64,000 nucleotides of DNA from an uncultured Bacteroidales bacterium (GTDB lineage: Bacteria; Bacteroidota; Bacteroidia; Bacteroidales; UBA932). Made by a program: the position numbers and the translations under genes. Of the stretch, positions 1 to 9,632 are shown in pieces. The notes beneath the pieces were generated by a model that made no database searches, had not been told where the DNA came from, and saw only the letters and a list, made by a program, of their open reading frames with translations. Numbering within the stretch: position 1 is the stretch's first letter; each line of letters opens with the position of its first letter. Location of the stretch: NCBI GenBank assembly GCA_934717185.1, contig CAKUYQ010000004.1, positions 51,291 to 115,290 of the forward strand, written 5' to 3'.

Positions 1-120
1 AAACTCTTTTTGCCACTGGGCTTTAAAAATCTTGCCCGGGAAGGCTTCATTAAAGGGACAAGTCAGAAGACCAGCCTTTGCGTTTTGGGATTTTACAGCC
101 TACGGGTGTATGGGCTAAAA
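1..120 (+). promoter_or_regulatory. cobalamin riboswitch (5' end cut by window edge)
   Basis: Conserved pieces of the adenosylcobalamin riboswitch core appear in the right order: GCCACTGGG at 12-20, GGGAAGGC at 38-45, and a B12 box, AGTCAGAAGACCAGCCT, at 61-77. The 5' P1 strand lies outside the window. The element is followed by an AGCC/GGCT hairpin (97-116) that could form part of the expression platform. The genes that follow encode a BtuB-type receptor and a BtuG-like lipoprotein, which fits repression by B12. No credible protein is encoded here. Confidence 0.85.
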
Positions 121-267
121 ATTGTACAGGTTAGTTCTTGTTGTTCATGCATGTATGTATGTTCTCGTTGTAAAGTCCCCATGGCTATGGAGAGTTGTGC
201 CGTTTTTTTGTTTGCAGACTTTGTTGATATATGCGTTTGAAAATTGGATATTAATAAACTTTACAAT

Positions 268-2004
268 ATGAGAAAAATATTTTTTATTTCGTTGATTGCG
301 TTATTGTCTTGCGCTGTTGGGTGTAAGGATGATAACAAAGAGAGAGATTACGGCAATCCGCCTGAGATTACATTGGCGGATGGCATGGATCTTTATTCTG
401 TTAAAATTGGAAGGACTGTTACAATCACACCTGCGTACACAAATTGTGAAAACGCTGTTTATGCGTGGAAGTGTGATGGTAAGGTTATAGGAAGGGATCC
501 TGAGCTCAGGATCTCGTTTGATGAACTTGGCGAAAAATACATAGATTTGGATGTAACCAATAGCGCCGGTTCTGCTTTTAAACAGTTTACTGTTAAGGTG
601 CTTCAGCTGGCTGCTCCTGTAGTCAGTCTTTCTATGCCGGAAAACGGGTACAAGATAGTGACCGGATCCTCTTTGGAAATCTCTCCGGAGGTTACAAATG
701 CCATAGAGGGGACAACATATTCTTGGAGTGTTAACGGCTCCTCAAAGGGTACCGAAAAGAATTTCAAGTTTTCAGAGTCTGAAAAAGGAACATATAAGGT
801 TGCTTTGGTGGTAAAAAATGAAGATGGTGAGGATAAAATAGAATTTGATGTAGTTGTCTGTACTCCCGACGAACTTCCGTTTAAGTGGTCATTTGAGAAG
901 GAAACATTCAATATGTCTACGGGAAGAAGGATAAGAATCAAGGCATTTGATGTTGAAAATGCGTTTGATGCAAAATATGAGTGGAAAATCACAAAAGGCG
1001 GGAAGGAGGTAGACAAGACATCTGCAGAAAAACCGGAGTATATTTTTGCCCAAAAAGAGCAGGGTGAGTACAAGGTATTGCTTACCATGAAGAATTCATA
1101 TGTTCAGCTCAGCAAAGAACTTACAGTTAATGTATGTCCTCCTGAGGGTACATATAAGAGAACTGCCGGAGCTTCAAATAAAATTGATTGGAATAAGGTG
1201 TACGAGTATATGCCTGCTCCAGGGCAGTTTATAAATGAGGGCTGGAACTGTTATACGATGGAGGAGGCCATTACGTACGCCGAAAGCAGATTGAAGGCAG
1301 AAGCATATGTTTGTTTGGGCGGCTTTGGCGGATATATCGTAGCCGGATTTGATCATAGTGTTGAGAATGACGGTGGCTATAATCTGCAAATTTTAGGCAA
1401 CTCTTTTGCCGGTTCATCTGAACCCGGTATTGTATGGGTTATGCAGGACGAGAACGGAGACGGCCTTCCCAATGATACTTGGTATGAGCTGAAAGGCTGC
1501 GAAACAGAGAAGGGTACTCAAACTCAGGATTATGCTGTTACCTATTATAGGCCTAAAGCACCCGGGCTACCTGTTTCTTGGACAGACAACAAAGGCCAAA
1601 AAGGAACAATAGATTATCTTTCTGCTTTTCATAGACAGGATTATTACTATCCTTTGTGGGTTAAGGAGGATACTTATGTTTTAAGAGGAACTTGTCTTCC
1701 ACTTAAAAACAGGGAGACAAGCCCCGGATATTGGTATAATGGAGAGTTTGATTGGGGTTACGTAGACAATTTTAGTCCTATAGACAGACTTACAGAAGAT
1801 ATTAATTATAATGCCAATGCTAATGGCAATCACTTTAAAATTTCGCATGCGATAGATTTTGAGGGTAAACCGGTTGACCTTAAATATATAGATTTTGTAA
1901 AGGTTGTAACAGGTGTTAATGGAAAATCGGGATGGTTAGGAGAGATCTCAACAGAGGTTTTTGGAATTAAAGATTTCAACATGTTCAAGAATAATAAAAA
2001 ATAA
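268..2004 (+). CDS. PKD-domain surface lipoprotein of corrinoid operon
   Basis: First gene after the riboswitch. I place the start at 268 because the protein then begins with a lipoprotein signal (MRKIFFISLIALLSCAVGC); an upstream TTG at 244 would add eight residues with no purpose. After the lipidated Cys, residues 30-290 hold about three Ig/PKD-like repeats, each with a Y-W-x-V or Y-K-V type strand. Residues 300-578 form a second domain rich in Gly, Trp and Tyr, with stretches such as GGFGGYIVAGFDHS. Such PKD lipoproteins are found beside btuB genes in Bacteroidales. The likely site is the outer-membrane surface; a role in binding corrinoid or assisting the receptor is inferred from position only. 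The next gene starts 13 bases downstream. Confidence 0.75.
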   Translation: MRKIFFISLIALLSCAVGCKDDNKERDYGNPPEITLADGMDLYSVKIGRTVTITPAYTNCENAVYAWKCDGKVIGRDPELRISFDELGEKYIDLDVTNSAGSAFKQFTVKVLQLAAPVVSLSMPENGYKIVTGSSLEISPEVTNAIEGTTYSWSVNGSSKGTEKNFKFSESEKGTYKVALVVKNEDGEDKIEFDVVVCTPDELPFKWSFEKETFNMSTGRRIRIKAFDVENAFDAKYEWKITKGGKEVDKTSAEKPEYIFAQKEQGEYKVLLTMKNSYVQLSKELTVNVCPPEGTYKRTAGASNKIDWNKVYEYMPAPGQFINEGWNCYTMEEAITYAESRLKAEAYVCLGGFGGYIVAGFDHSVENDGGYNLQILGNSFAGSSEPGIVWVMQDENGDGLPNDTWYELKGCETEKGTQTQDYAVTYYRPKAPGLPVSWTDNKGQKGTIDYLSAFHRQDYYYPLWVKEDTYVLRGTCLPLKNRETSPGYWYNGEFDWGYVDNFSPIDRLTEDINYNANANGNHFKISHAIDFEGKPVDLKYIDFVKVVTGVNGKSGWLGEISTEVFGIKDFNMFKNNKK

Positions 2005-2017
2005 CATTTGAATAACA

Positions 2018-4093
2018 ATGGAAATTTCTATAAAAAATATTTTTAATGTGGCGGTAAAACGAACAGCAAAGATTCTTACTGTGTTGTTGGCTGCAACGGC
2101 AACTGTCTCTTTAGTAGGTTGCGAAAAGGATAAAAAATCTGATTTTGAGGGGAAAGATGACCATATAGTGTCATTTGCTTTGACTGCGCAAAGCGGTGTT
2201 AAGTATGTTGCTCAGATTAAAGGGGAAGATATTTTGATTACCGCTCCAACAACAGAGAATCTTATAGATGCAAAAGCAGAAGTTGCTCTGTGCGAAAACA
2301 GCAGGCTATTACCCGATCCTGCAACCATAACAGACTGGGAAAGTGAGCAGGTGTTTAGAGTGGAGTCTTATAATGGAACATATACTGCTTATACGTACAG
2401 GGTGCAGAAATCTGCTATTGTGCAGGATGGTACTGTTACTCTGCAGACACAGAAGGAGGTTAATGCGTTTGGCGCAAAAGGGGTAAATGTTATAGATGGG
2501 AACTTTATACTTGGAAGCAATGATATGGATGAGAAGGATCCTATTAAATCATTGGAGCCATTGGGGTCTTTAACTGAGGTAGGCCTTAATATTGTTGTAA
2601 GGAATAATGTTAAATTTACCACATTCAGTGCTCTTAAGAACCTCAAAAGCATAGGTGGCCTTTGTGTTGGAACTGCTACAGTAATGGCAAATTTAGGAAA
2701 TAAGATAGAGTTGTCTATTCCGGAGCTTACATCTGCTACAAATATTGTGGTCAATACAGACAGCATAGCAGATATAAGGTTGCCTAAGTTAAAATCTATT
2801 GGAACCTTTAATGTAAATACGAGGTTGCCAAGGGAGATAGATCTGTCTGCGTTGGAGATTGTGAACGGGGATTTTTATCTTAGTGCAGTAAGAGGCGGAC
2901 TATATAACGAGGGTGTGTCTAACCTTAGTCTTAACAACCTTCAATTAGGTGGTCTTAAGGAGGTTTCAGGTAATTTTAGCATTGAAAACTTTTGGAATAT
3001 AAGAGAGGTAAAATTCCAAAAATTAGATAGAGTAGGAGGTGACTTTGAAGTGAAATATATAAGGAACACATCTGCAGTCACACTTCCTGTTTTGAAAACA
3101 GTTGGCGGAGCTTTCAATATTTCATGTAATGACAAGGCTGTTAAATTAGACGCTCCTCTTTTGGAGAGCTGCGGATCTTTTAACGTTGCCAGTATAAACA
3201 ATTATTCAATCAATTTGGTCAATATGAATTTGCCTAAATTGGAGAAATGTAACGGTAACTTTACGATTAAATTTTTTGGTGGAGAAGTTATAGATCTACC
3301 TTCGCTTAAGAGTATTAAAGGTAAAATTGATTTTACAAATATTCAGTTTATGGAGAGGATAAACACTCCTGTCCTGTCTGAATGTGGTGAAATAGCGCTT
3401 TCTGCATTACTATCTGTGGCAGAGTTGGACTTCTCAAAATGCCCTCTTTCTTCTAAAGTCGCAGTAAGCAATTGCCCTGCTTTGAAAAAATTGGGACTGC
3501 CTAAAGAGATCACAGGTGTATTGACATTTACCGGCAATGCTAAACAGACATTTTTCCCTCAGCTGTTTGGCGTAGAAAAGGTAGGCTCATCTGTACAGGC
3601 CAATTCGTTCAGTTGTGGTGTCAATTTGGGATCTATTAAAGAAGCTGCTTATGTTACTATACCTTTTGCAAATACTCTAACCGGTCTTGAGATGCCTAGT
3701 CTTGAGACTGTTAAAACTATTAATATAGGGAATGCAGGCAAAATGACAGTATTTAAGGCTCCAAAACTTAAGGAGTGTGCAACGTTCATGTTTAAAGGTG
3801 GTGTATTGGTTGAGGATTTGGATTTCTCCTCTTTGGAAAAAGTTGATGCGTTTACCTATTATGGTGCAACCTCAGCTGCTAAAGCTAAAGACTGTATCCT
3901 TACAAATATGAATACATTTTCAAATTTAAAGACGGCAAAAAAGATAGATGTGAGATTCTGTGGAAATCTTGCAGATTTCTCCGGTTTAAAAAATGTTATC
4001 GGCAGTCTTTCCGGTAATTCCAATTGGACTGTTATGGGATGCGCCTATAATCCAACGTTACAGGACATGATAGATGGCAAGTACACCGAATAA
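2018..4093 (+). CDS. repeat-rich surface lipoprotein, copy 1 (corrinoid operon)
   Basis: 691 aa. The N-terminus is a long lipoprotein signal ending in the lipobox LVGC. Residues about 40-130 form a beta domain with the phrase PDPATITDWESEQVF, shared with the next gene. Residues 150-680 are an irregular leucine-rich or L-domain-like repeat with recurring 'LPxLxxVxGxFxI' units, as expected for a beta-solenoid. The C-terminus YNPTLQDMIDGKY closely matches that of the next protein, so the two are tandem paralogues. It lies 13 bases after the PKD gene and 21 before its paralogue, in one operon. A surface role in corrinoid capture is inferred from operon membership. I recognise no enzyme motif. Confidence 0.7.
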   Translation: MEISIKNIFNVAVKRTAKILTVLLAATATVSLVGCEKDKKSDFEGKDDHIVSFALTAQSGVKYVAQIKGEDILITAPTTENLIDAKAEVALCENSRLLPDPATITDWESEQVFRVESYNGTYTAYTYRVQKSAIVQDGTVTLQTQKEVNAFGAKGVNVIDGNFILGSNDMDEKDPIKSLEPLGSLTEVGLNIVVRNNVKFTTFSALKNLKSIGGLCVGTATVMANLGNKIELSIPELTSATNIVVNTDSIADIRLPKLKSIGTFNVNTRLPREIDLSALEIVNGDFYLSAVRGGLYNEGVSNLSLNNLQLGGLKEVSGNFSIENFWNIREVKFQKLDRVGGDFEVKYIRNTSAVTLPVLKTVGGAFNISCNDKAVKLDAPLLESCGSFNVASINNYSINLVNMNLPKLEKCNGNFTIKFFGGEVIDLPSLKSIKGKIDFTNIQFMERINTPVLSECGEIALSALLSVAELDFSKCPLSSKVAVSNCPALKKLGLPKEITGVLTFTGNAKQTFFPQLFGVEKVGSSVQANSFSCGVNLGSIKEAAYVTIPFANTLTGLEMPSLETVKTINIGNAGKMTVFKAPKLKECATFMFKGGVLVEDLDFSSLEKVDAFTYYGATSAAKAKDCILTNMNTFSNLKTAKKIDVRFCGNLADFSGLKNVIGSLSGNSNWTVMGCAYNPTLQDMIDGKYTE

Positions 4094-4114
4094 ACTAATT
4101 AAATGTAAAGAAAA

Positions 4115-6124
4115 ATGAAAAAAATAAACAGATACTTTCTTTTGTTGCTTGCTGTCATAGGACTTGTTGGTCTTTCAGCATGTAAAGATGATGGTGATCC
4201 TTTTATAGGGTCTGATAACTATATACATGAATTTACTCTTAATGTAAGTGGAAAGAATTATGAAGGGTATATCTCAAATGATATTATTGAGTTTGTGCTA
4301 CCAACAGGAACAGATCTGAAAGGGGCAAAAGCGGCTGCTGAGATATGCGAGAATGCAACTATCTCACCGGATCCGGCTTCAATTTCCAATTGGGGTACAG
4401 ATGAACAACGTTTTACTGTTACTGCACATAATAAGGAGACGAGGGAATACAAGGTTGTAATTAAGTATGAATCGGTTAGCTATGATGGTAATGTCTCTTT
4501 AAATACGCAATCTGAAGTTGACGCCTTTGCCAAGCAGAATATTAAGATTATCAATGGATACCTTAATATTGGAACAAATGTAAAAGAGGGGGCAGATTCT
4601 ATAAAGAATCTTTCCGGTATTTCTGCGGTCGTTAAGGTTAAAAATTCTATAATTATAGGTAAGGGGTTAGCATTAAATACTTTAGATGGTTTTAGGTCTC
4701 TAACGGATGCTGCCAATATTTACTTTGGATCAAGTAAATCTCCACTTGCTTTGGCTGATAGTTTGGATATTGAATTTCCGGTATTGGAGTCTGTAGGAGA
4801 GGTTACCTTAAGTGCAAACCTTCTAAGGTCTGCAAAATTTCCTAAATTAAAAACATCGTATTTAGTGTTTATTAATTCTACCGGTGTTAAAGAGATTGAT
4901 TTGTCGTCATTGGAAAATTCTTTTGCAGGTGTAACTGTTCAAGGTTCTGTGGATGGGAAAACATATAATAATACTTTGAAGACTTTGAACTTTAGCAATT
5001 TGCAGCAAACGGGCGGTCTTACTGTAAAAGGACTCAAATCTCTTGTTGAACTGAATGTGCCAAAATTGAAAACAGTAGATGGCAATTTGGAGTGTAGTAA
5101 ATTTGATCTCATTGAAAAGATTGTAATGCCGGAATTATCCTCTGTAACAGGGAGCGCTTCCATTTCTCAATACAATAAGTGTGCGACAATTGAATTGCCA
5201 AAATTGGAAAGTGTTGGCGGTAACCTTGCAATAAAGGGAGAGTACAATGATCGTTTCCCAAAAACACTCGTTTTGAATAATCTTAAAGAGGTTAAGGGGG
5301 CTGTTGAATTTGAATATTTGGGTGTTAAGGAATTGGATCTTTCAAAATTAGAAAGTGTGGGGAAATCCGTTAAATTCTTTTATGCTTCGTCAATGGAGCA
5401 GTTGATGACCCCGGTATTGAAAAACGCGGGAGAAGTGTTTGATATGAGCAGTTGTAATGCTGTAAAAGAGCTTGATTTGGATCTGTTGGATGCTTCAACT
5501 AATATAACTCTCCATTTTATTGATAATATTGAGAAAATAGCTCTGCCAAAGGAGGTATCTCAATTTAGTTTTAATGCATCTTCAATGAAGGTTTTTCCGG
5601 AGATAACCGGTGCAGAAAAGATAAAGACTTTACTTTTGAAAGATGGTGATTTGGAATCACTCAGTTTTAATACAGTTAAAGAGATAGACTCTCTTTATGC
5701 TAATACAGGAAAATATAGTTATCTCTCTTTTCCCGAGCTGACTAAAATGAGGGCAATTTACTTTTCCCAATATAATCTTAAGAAATTTTCTGCTCCTAAA
5801 TTAGAGGTGATAGGTAAAGCAGAATTTGAGTTTATGTGGATTGCCGAGTATGATTTTCCTGTACTTAAGGAGATAACGGGTGAGTTCAAATTCTGGGGAT
5901 CTACCAGCATATATTCTGCTGGTAATTGTAAAATTGAGCATCTTAACGGATTTTCTTCGTTAGAGAAGGTTGGCTCTGTGTATGTAAAATGGTGTCCTAA
6001 TTTAGTAGATTTTTCTGCCTTTAAAAAGGCACTTCCATCTTTGACTCCTGAAACTTGGAAAGTAGAGGATTGCAAATACAATCCAACTTATCAGGATCTG
6101 GCTGACGGAAAATATAAGATGTAG
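4115..6124 (+). CDS. repeat-rich surface lipoprotein, copy 2 (corrinoid operon)
   Basis: 669 aa. It begins MKKINRYFLLLLAVIGLVGLSAC, a clear lipoprotein signal with lipobox LSAC. The architecture copies that of the preceding gene: an N-terminal beta domain (PDPASISNWGTDEQRFTV), then some 500 residues of leucine-rich solenoid-like repeats, then YNPTYQDLADGKYKM. The sequence has diverged well away from identity, so the duplication is old. An 85-base gap to the btuB gene contains an imperfect hairpin. Export to the cell surface is likely; the ligand is unknown. A corrinoid role rests on co-transcription from the B12 riboswitch. Confidence 0.7.
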   Translation: MKKINRYFLLLLAVIGLVGLSACKDDGDPFIGSDNYIHEFTLNVSGKNYEGYISNDIIEFVLPTGTDLKGAKAAAEICENATISPDPASISNWGTDEQRFTVTAHNKETREYKVVIKYESVSYDGNVSLNTQSEVDAFAKQNIKIINGYLNIGTNVKEGADSIKNLSGISAVVKVKNSIIIGKGLALNTLDGFRSLTDAANIYFGSSKSPLALADSLDIEFPVLESVGEVTLSANLLRSAKFPKLKTSYLVFINSTGVKEIDLSSLENSFAGVTVQGSVDGKTYNNTLKTLNFSNLQQTGGLTVKGLKSLVELNVPKLKTVDGNLECSKFDLIEKIVMPELSSVTGSASISQYNKCATIELPKLESVGGNLAIKGEYNDRFPKTLVLNNLKEVKGAVEFEYLGVKELDLSKLESVGKSVKFFYASSMEQLMTPVLKNAGEVFDMSSCNAVKELDLDLLDASTNITLHFIDNIEKIALPKEVSQFSFNASSMKVFPEITGAEKIKTLLLKDGDLESLSFNTVKEIDSLYANTGKYSYLSFPELTKMRAIYFSQYNLKKFSAPKLEVIGKAEFEFMWIAEYDFPVLKEITGEFKFWGSTSIYSAGNCKIEHLNGFSSLEKVGSVYVKWCPNLVDFSAFKKALPSLTPETWKVEDCKYNPTYQDLADGKYKM

Positions 6125-6156
6125 TTTTATAATAGTTTGTTATTTTTGCGCAACGA

Positions 6157-6192
6157 AGCCGTGTCGAACGCTAAATGTGTTTCGCACGGCCG
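6157..6192 (+). other. imperfect hairpin between lipoprotein and btuB genes
   Basis: GCCGTGTCGAAC and GTTTCGCACGGC can pair with one bulge around a loop of about ten bases. No T-tract follows, so it looks more like an RNA processing or stability element than a full terminator. It could set the ratio of receptor to upstream lipoproteins; that is inference. Confidence 0.35.
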
Positions 6193-6224
6193 GTGTGCTG
6201 TAAGATATAATGTTAAAGATCGAA

Positions 6225-8375
6225 ATGATTAAAAAAATATTTTTTGTTTTTTTTCTGTCGGTTTTGGTTGTAATACCTGTGCATTCTGCTGTGAGACAGT
6301 ATGATGCTATGGTACTATTATCAAACTGCAGAACAGGGCAATTGCCGGAGCAGCCCGATACAAATAAGGTTGAGGATCTTAGCGAAATAGTTGTCACAGA
6401 CTACAGATTGCCAAAAGAGATCCTGCCGGTTCAGGTACTTCAGGGGGAGACACTTAAGAAACTAAGTGTACACTCTGTTGCAGATGCAATAAGGTATTTT
6501 TCCGGAGTGCAGATAAAGGACTATGGTGGTATAGGGGGTCTTAAGACTGTTAATGTAAGGAGCATGGGAAGCCACCATGTAGGTGTGTTTTATGATGGAG
6601 TTGAGTTGGGCAACGCCCAGAACGGTGTTGTGGATTTAGGGCGTTTTTCTTTGGATAATATGGAGGCGTTGTCTCTGTACAACGGCCAGAAAAGCGCATT
6701 GTTCCAACCTGCAAAGGATTATGCATCTGCCAGTGCCCTCTATCTCACAACAAGAAAACCTGTTATTTCCAAGGAACGGAAATATAATTTGGAATTAGGG
6801 CTTAATGGTGGTTCGTTTGGAACTATTAACCCGTCTGTATTGTATGAACAGAGATTGGGATCTAAGGTTACAAGTTCATTTAATGCAGAGTATATGTACA
6901 CCACAGGTAAGTACAAATTTTCATACGCTAAAAAGGATGGATATGATACTACGGAGGTGAGGAAGAATGGAGATGTAAGTGCTTTGAGAATAGAGGGTGG
7001 TTTGTATGGGAATATTACGAATGGCGAGTGGAAGGCAAAGGTGTATTATTATAATTCGCAAAGGGGTTATCCGGGAGCATCTGTTAGGGAGGAGCCGGGT
7101 AAATTCAAGCATCAAGACAGACAGTGGGATCATAACTTTTTTGTACAAGGCTCATTCAGAAAAGATTTTACAAAGTTCTATTCTTTGCTGGCCAATGCCA
7201 AATATGCGTATGATTACCTTCATTATCTGTCTGATCCTCGTTTGGACGTTACTACAATGTATGTGAACAATCACTACAAACAGAATGAGGTATATGGTTC
7301 TGTGGCAAACCTTTTTAATCTGTTCAAGTGGTGGAATGTGTCTTTGTCTGCAGATGCTCAGTACAATACTTTGGATGCAGATTTGGTGGACTTTGTATAC
7401 CCTAAAAGATTGCAGGTATATAGTGCTGCATCTACATCTCTGCAGATAGGTGATAAATTCGCTATTCAAGGAAGCCTTCTTCATACATACGTTCACGATG
7501 AGACTACACCTGCAAGAACCGATATAGATGAATCTACAGGTGCATGGACGGGAAAGAGCATGAAGGACAAGAGTAAATTTTCCCCTGCGGTTACTGCCTC
7601 TTGGACACCGTTTAAGGGAAAAGGGATTGGCAAGAACAATGATCTTACTGTGAGGGCATTCTATAAGAAAGTATTTAGAATGCCTACATTGAATGACTTG
7701 TACTACACATTTATTGGAAATAAGAATCTTAATCCGGAATATACAACCCAATATGATTTTGGAGTATCCTATTTGAGAACAACTGAAAATGGTGTTGTAA
7801 AGAGTTTTGAGATTAAGGCAGATGCTTATTATAATGAGGTGACAGATAAGATAATAGCAATGCCTACTTCTAACCAGTTCAGATGGACAATGATTAACCT
7901 TGGCTTTGTTAAGATAAGGGGTATAGATGCAACTGCAGGAATAAATTGGCAGTTTGGGGAGGTTGGTATAGACTCAAGAATTACTTATACTTACCAGAAA
8001 GCACAAGACAGGACAGATAAGACAAGTGCGTGGTACGGAGGTCAGATCCCGTATATTCCATGGCATAGCGGCTCTGCAATTGTTCAAGCCAATTGGAGAG
8101 GTTGGAATGTGAACTACAGTTTTATATATACCGGTGAGCGTTATGAGGCAGTTGCAAATATACAGGAGAATCATGAGCAGCCATGGTACACGCACGATAT
8201 AGCTTTTTCAAAAGAGTTTACCCTAAAACCTGTGGATATGGCAAATGGCAAAAGAGGTTTGAGGATGATGGCGACTTTAGAGGTAAACAATATTGGAAAT
8301 CAACAGTATGAAGTGGTAAGGTGCTATCCTATGCCCGGAACTAATTTTAAAATCAAATTGAAGTTTAAATTGTAA
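6225..8375 (+). CDS. btuB: TonB-dependent corrinoid receptor, BtuB type
   Basis: About 716 aa from 6225, where MIKKIFFVFFLSVLVVIPVHS gives a typical signal peptide; an ATG 15 bases upstream is the alternative. A TonB-box-like EIVVTD follows, then a plug domain (roughly residues 55-175) with DAIRYFSGVQIKDYGG and VNVRSMGSHHVGVFYDGV. The rest is a 22-strand-type barrel with the C-terminal signature of Bacteroidales receptors (YPMPGTNFKIKLKFKL, ending in an aromatic-rich last strand). The family moves substrates across the outer membrane using TonB/ExbBD energy. Cobalamin or related corrinoids are inferred from the riboswitch upstream and the BtuG-like gene directly downstream. Confidence 0.85.
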   Translation: MIKKIFFVFFLSVLVVIPVHSAVRQYDAMVLLSNCRTGQLPEQPDTNKVEDLSEIVVTDYRLPKEILPVQVLQGETLKKLSVHSVADAIRYFSGVQIKDYGGIGGLKTVNVRSMGSHHVGVFYDGVELGNAQNGVVDLGRFSLDNMEALSLYNGQKSALFQPAKDYASASALYLTTRKPVISKERKYNLELGLNGGSFGTINPSVLYEQRLGSKVTSSFNAEYMYTTGKYKFSYAKKDGYDTTEVRKNGDVSALRIEGGLYGNITNGEWKAKVYYYNSQRGYPGASVREEPGKFKHQDRQWDHNFFVQGSFRKDFTKFYSLLANAKYAYDYLHYLSDPRLDVTTMYVNNHYKQNEVYGSVANLFNLFKWWNVSLSADAQYNTLDADLVDFVYPKRLQVYSAASTSLQIGDKFAIQGSLLHTYVHDETTPARTDIDESTGAWTGKSMKDKSKFSPAVTASWTPFKGKGIGKNNDLTVRAFYKKVFRMPTLNDLYYTFIGNKNLNPEYTTQYDFGVSYLRTTENGVVKSFEIKADAYYNEVTDKIIAMPTSNQFRWTMINLGFVKIRGIDATAGINWQFGEVGIDSRITYTYQKAQDRTDKTSAWYGGQIPYIPWHSGSAIVQANWRGWNVNYSFIYTGERYEAVANIQENHEQPWYTHDIAFSKEFTLKPVDMANGKRGLRMMATLEVNNIGNQQYEVVRCYPMPGTNFKIKLKFKL

Positions 8376-8401
8376 GCGACAATTTTTAAGATATTTATTG
8401 T

Positions 8402-9574
8402 ATGAGAAAATTATTAAAAAAAGAGTATGTATTTGCCGTTTTATTGGCAGTACTGTTCTTTGGCGAACTTACGGGTTGTAGGAAGGCGGAGAGGATAAAC
8501 CGCTCCACAGAAACAGAGACCGGTGACAGGCAGAGCGGCCCTATAAAGGGCTTCTTCCTTCTTAATGAGGGGAATATGGGTAGTAATAAGAGTACTCTCG
8601 ATTATTACGATTATGAAACAGGTATTTATACAAAAAATATTTTTGCCGAGAGAAATCCCGGTGTTGTAAAGGAGTTGGGAGATGTTGGCAATGATATCCA
8701 GATTTATGGAGACAAATTGTATGCTGTAATCAACTGTTCGCACTTTGTTGAGGTAATGGATGTAAATACGGCAAAGCATATTACAGCTGTTTCAATTCCC
8801 AACTGCAGATACATAGTTTTTAAAGGAAAATATGCGTATGTAAGTTCGTATGCCGGTCCTGTAGAGATAGACCCGAATGCACGTTTGGGCTACGTTGCCA
8901 GAATGGATACATCTGAACTTAAAGTCATAGATACCTGTGTGGTAGGTTATCAGCCGGATGAGATGGTTATTTGGGGTGATAAACTGTATGTTGCTAATTC
9001 GGGCGGTTACAGAGTGCCTAATTATGACTCAACAGTGTCTGTCATAGACCTTAACACGTTTAAGGTTATTAAGACAATAGATGTGGCAATCAATCTCCAT
9101 AGATTGGAATTGGACTCGGATGGCTATATCTGGGTTTCATCGCGAGGCGACTATTATGGCGTTCCATCCAAGACTTTTGTTATTGACCCAAGAACCGATA
9201 AGGTTATTGAGAGGTTCAATTTGCCTAACAGTAATATGACAAGGTGTGGTGACTCTATATATGTGTATAGTTGTGAGTGGAATTGGCTTACGAGTAGTAA
9301 TACAATAACTTATGCAGTTGTAAATACTAAAACGAGAAGGATTGTTACCAGAAATTTTATAAAAGACGGAACAGATAAGACTATAAGGGTTCCATACGGA
9401 GTTGCTGTTAATCCCGACAGTCATGACATTATAGTAACTGACGCGACCGATTATGTTACCGCGGGCTATGTTCATTGCTTTGACAGATATGGCAAAAAGA
9501 AGTGGACTGTTGTAGCCGGGGATATTCCTGCGCATATTGTCTTTACTCACAAGAAATTACAGCCTCTTGAATAA
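8402..9574 (+). CDS. btuG: BtuG-like surface beta-propeller lipoprotein (DUF5074/YncE type)
   Basis: 390 aa with a lipoprotein signal ending LTGC. The rest repeats a YncE-like propeller blade pattern: DIQIYGDKLYAVIN, PDEMVIWGDKLYVANSGG, VSVIDLNTFKVIKTIDV, SDGYIWVSSRGDY and PYGVAVNPDSHDIIVTDA. In gut Bacteroidetes, BtuG is a surface lipoprotein that binds B12 with very high affinity and sits on BtuB. The position 27 bases after the btuB gene, in a riboswitch-controlled operon, supports this. It is the last gene of the operon: a strong hairpin follows and the next gene is convergent. Confidence 0.8.
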   Translation: MRKLLKKEYVFAVLLAVLFFGELTGCRKAERINRSTETETGDRQSGPIKGFFLLNEGNMGSNKSTLDYYDYETGIYTKNIFAERNPGVVKELGDVGNDIQIYGDKLYAVINCSHFVEVMDVNTAKHITAVSIPNCRYIVFKGKYAYVSSYAGPVEIDPNARLGYVARMDTSELKVIDTCVVGYQPDEMVIWGDKLYVANSGGYRVPNYDSTVSVIDLNTFKVIKTIDVAINLHRLELDSDGYIWVSSRGDYYGVPSKTFVIDPRTDKVIERFNLPNSNMTRCGDSIYVYSCEWNWLTSSNTITYAVVNTKTRRIVTRNFIKDGTDKTIRVPYGVAVNPDSHDIIVTDATDYVTAGYVHCFDRYGKKKWTVVAGDIPAHIVFTHKKLQPLE

Positions 9575-9596
9575 ATTGTTGCGGCAATGATATAAA

Positions 9597-9632
9597 AAGG
9601 ATGGTCTCTGTTTGGAGCCATCCTTATTTTAT
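9597..9632. terminator. bidirectional terminator between btuG and tsaE
   Basis: AAGGATGG at 9597-9604 pairs with CCATCCTT at 9618-9625, followed by TATTTTAT in the plus direction. The right arm overlaps the tsaE stop codon, so one hairpin serves both convergent genes. The GGATGG stem recurs in other terminators of the window. Confidence 0.8.

Noticed and set aside
10..240. 76-codon open frame at the left edge
   Set aside because: It lies across the cobalamin riboswitch core; the RNA motifs explain the sequence and the peptide has no family features.
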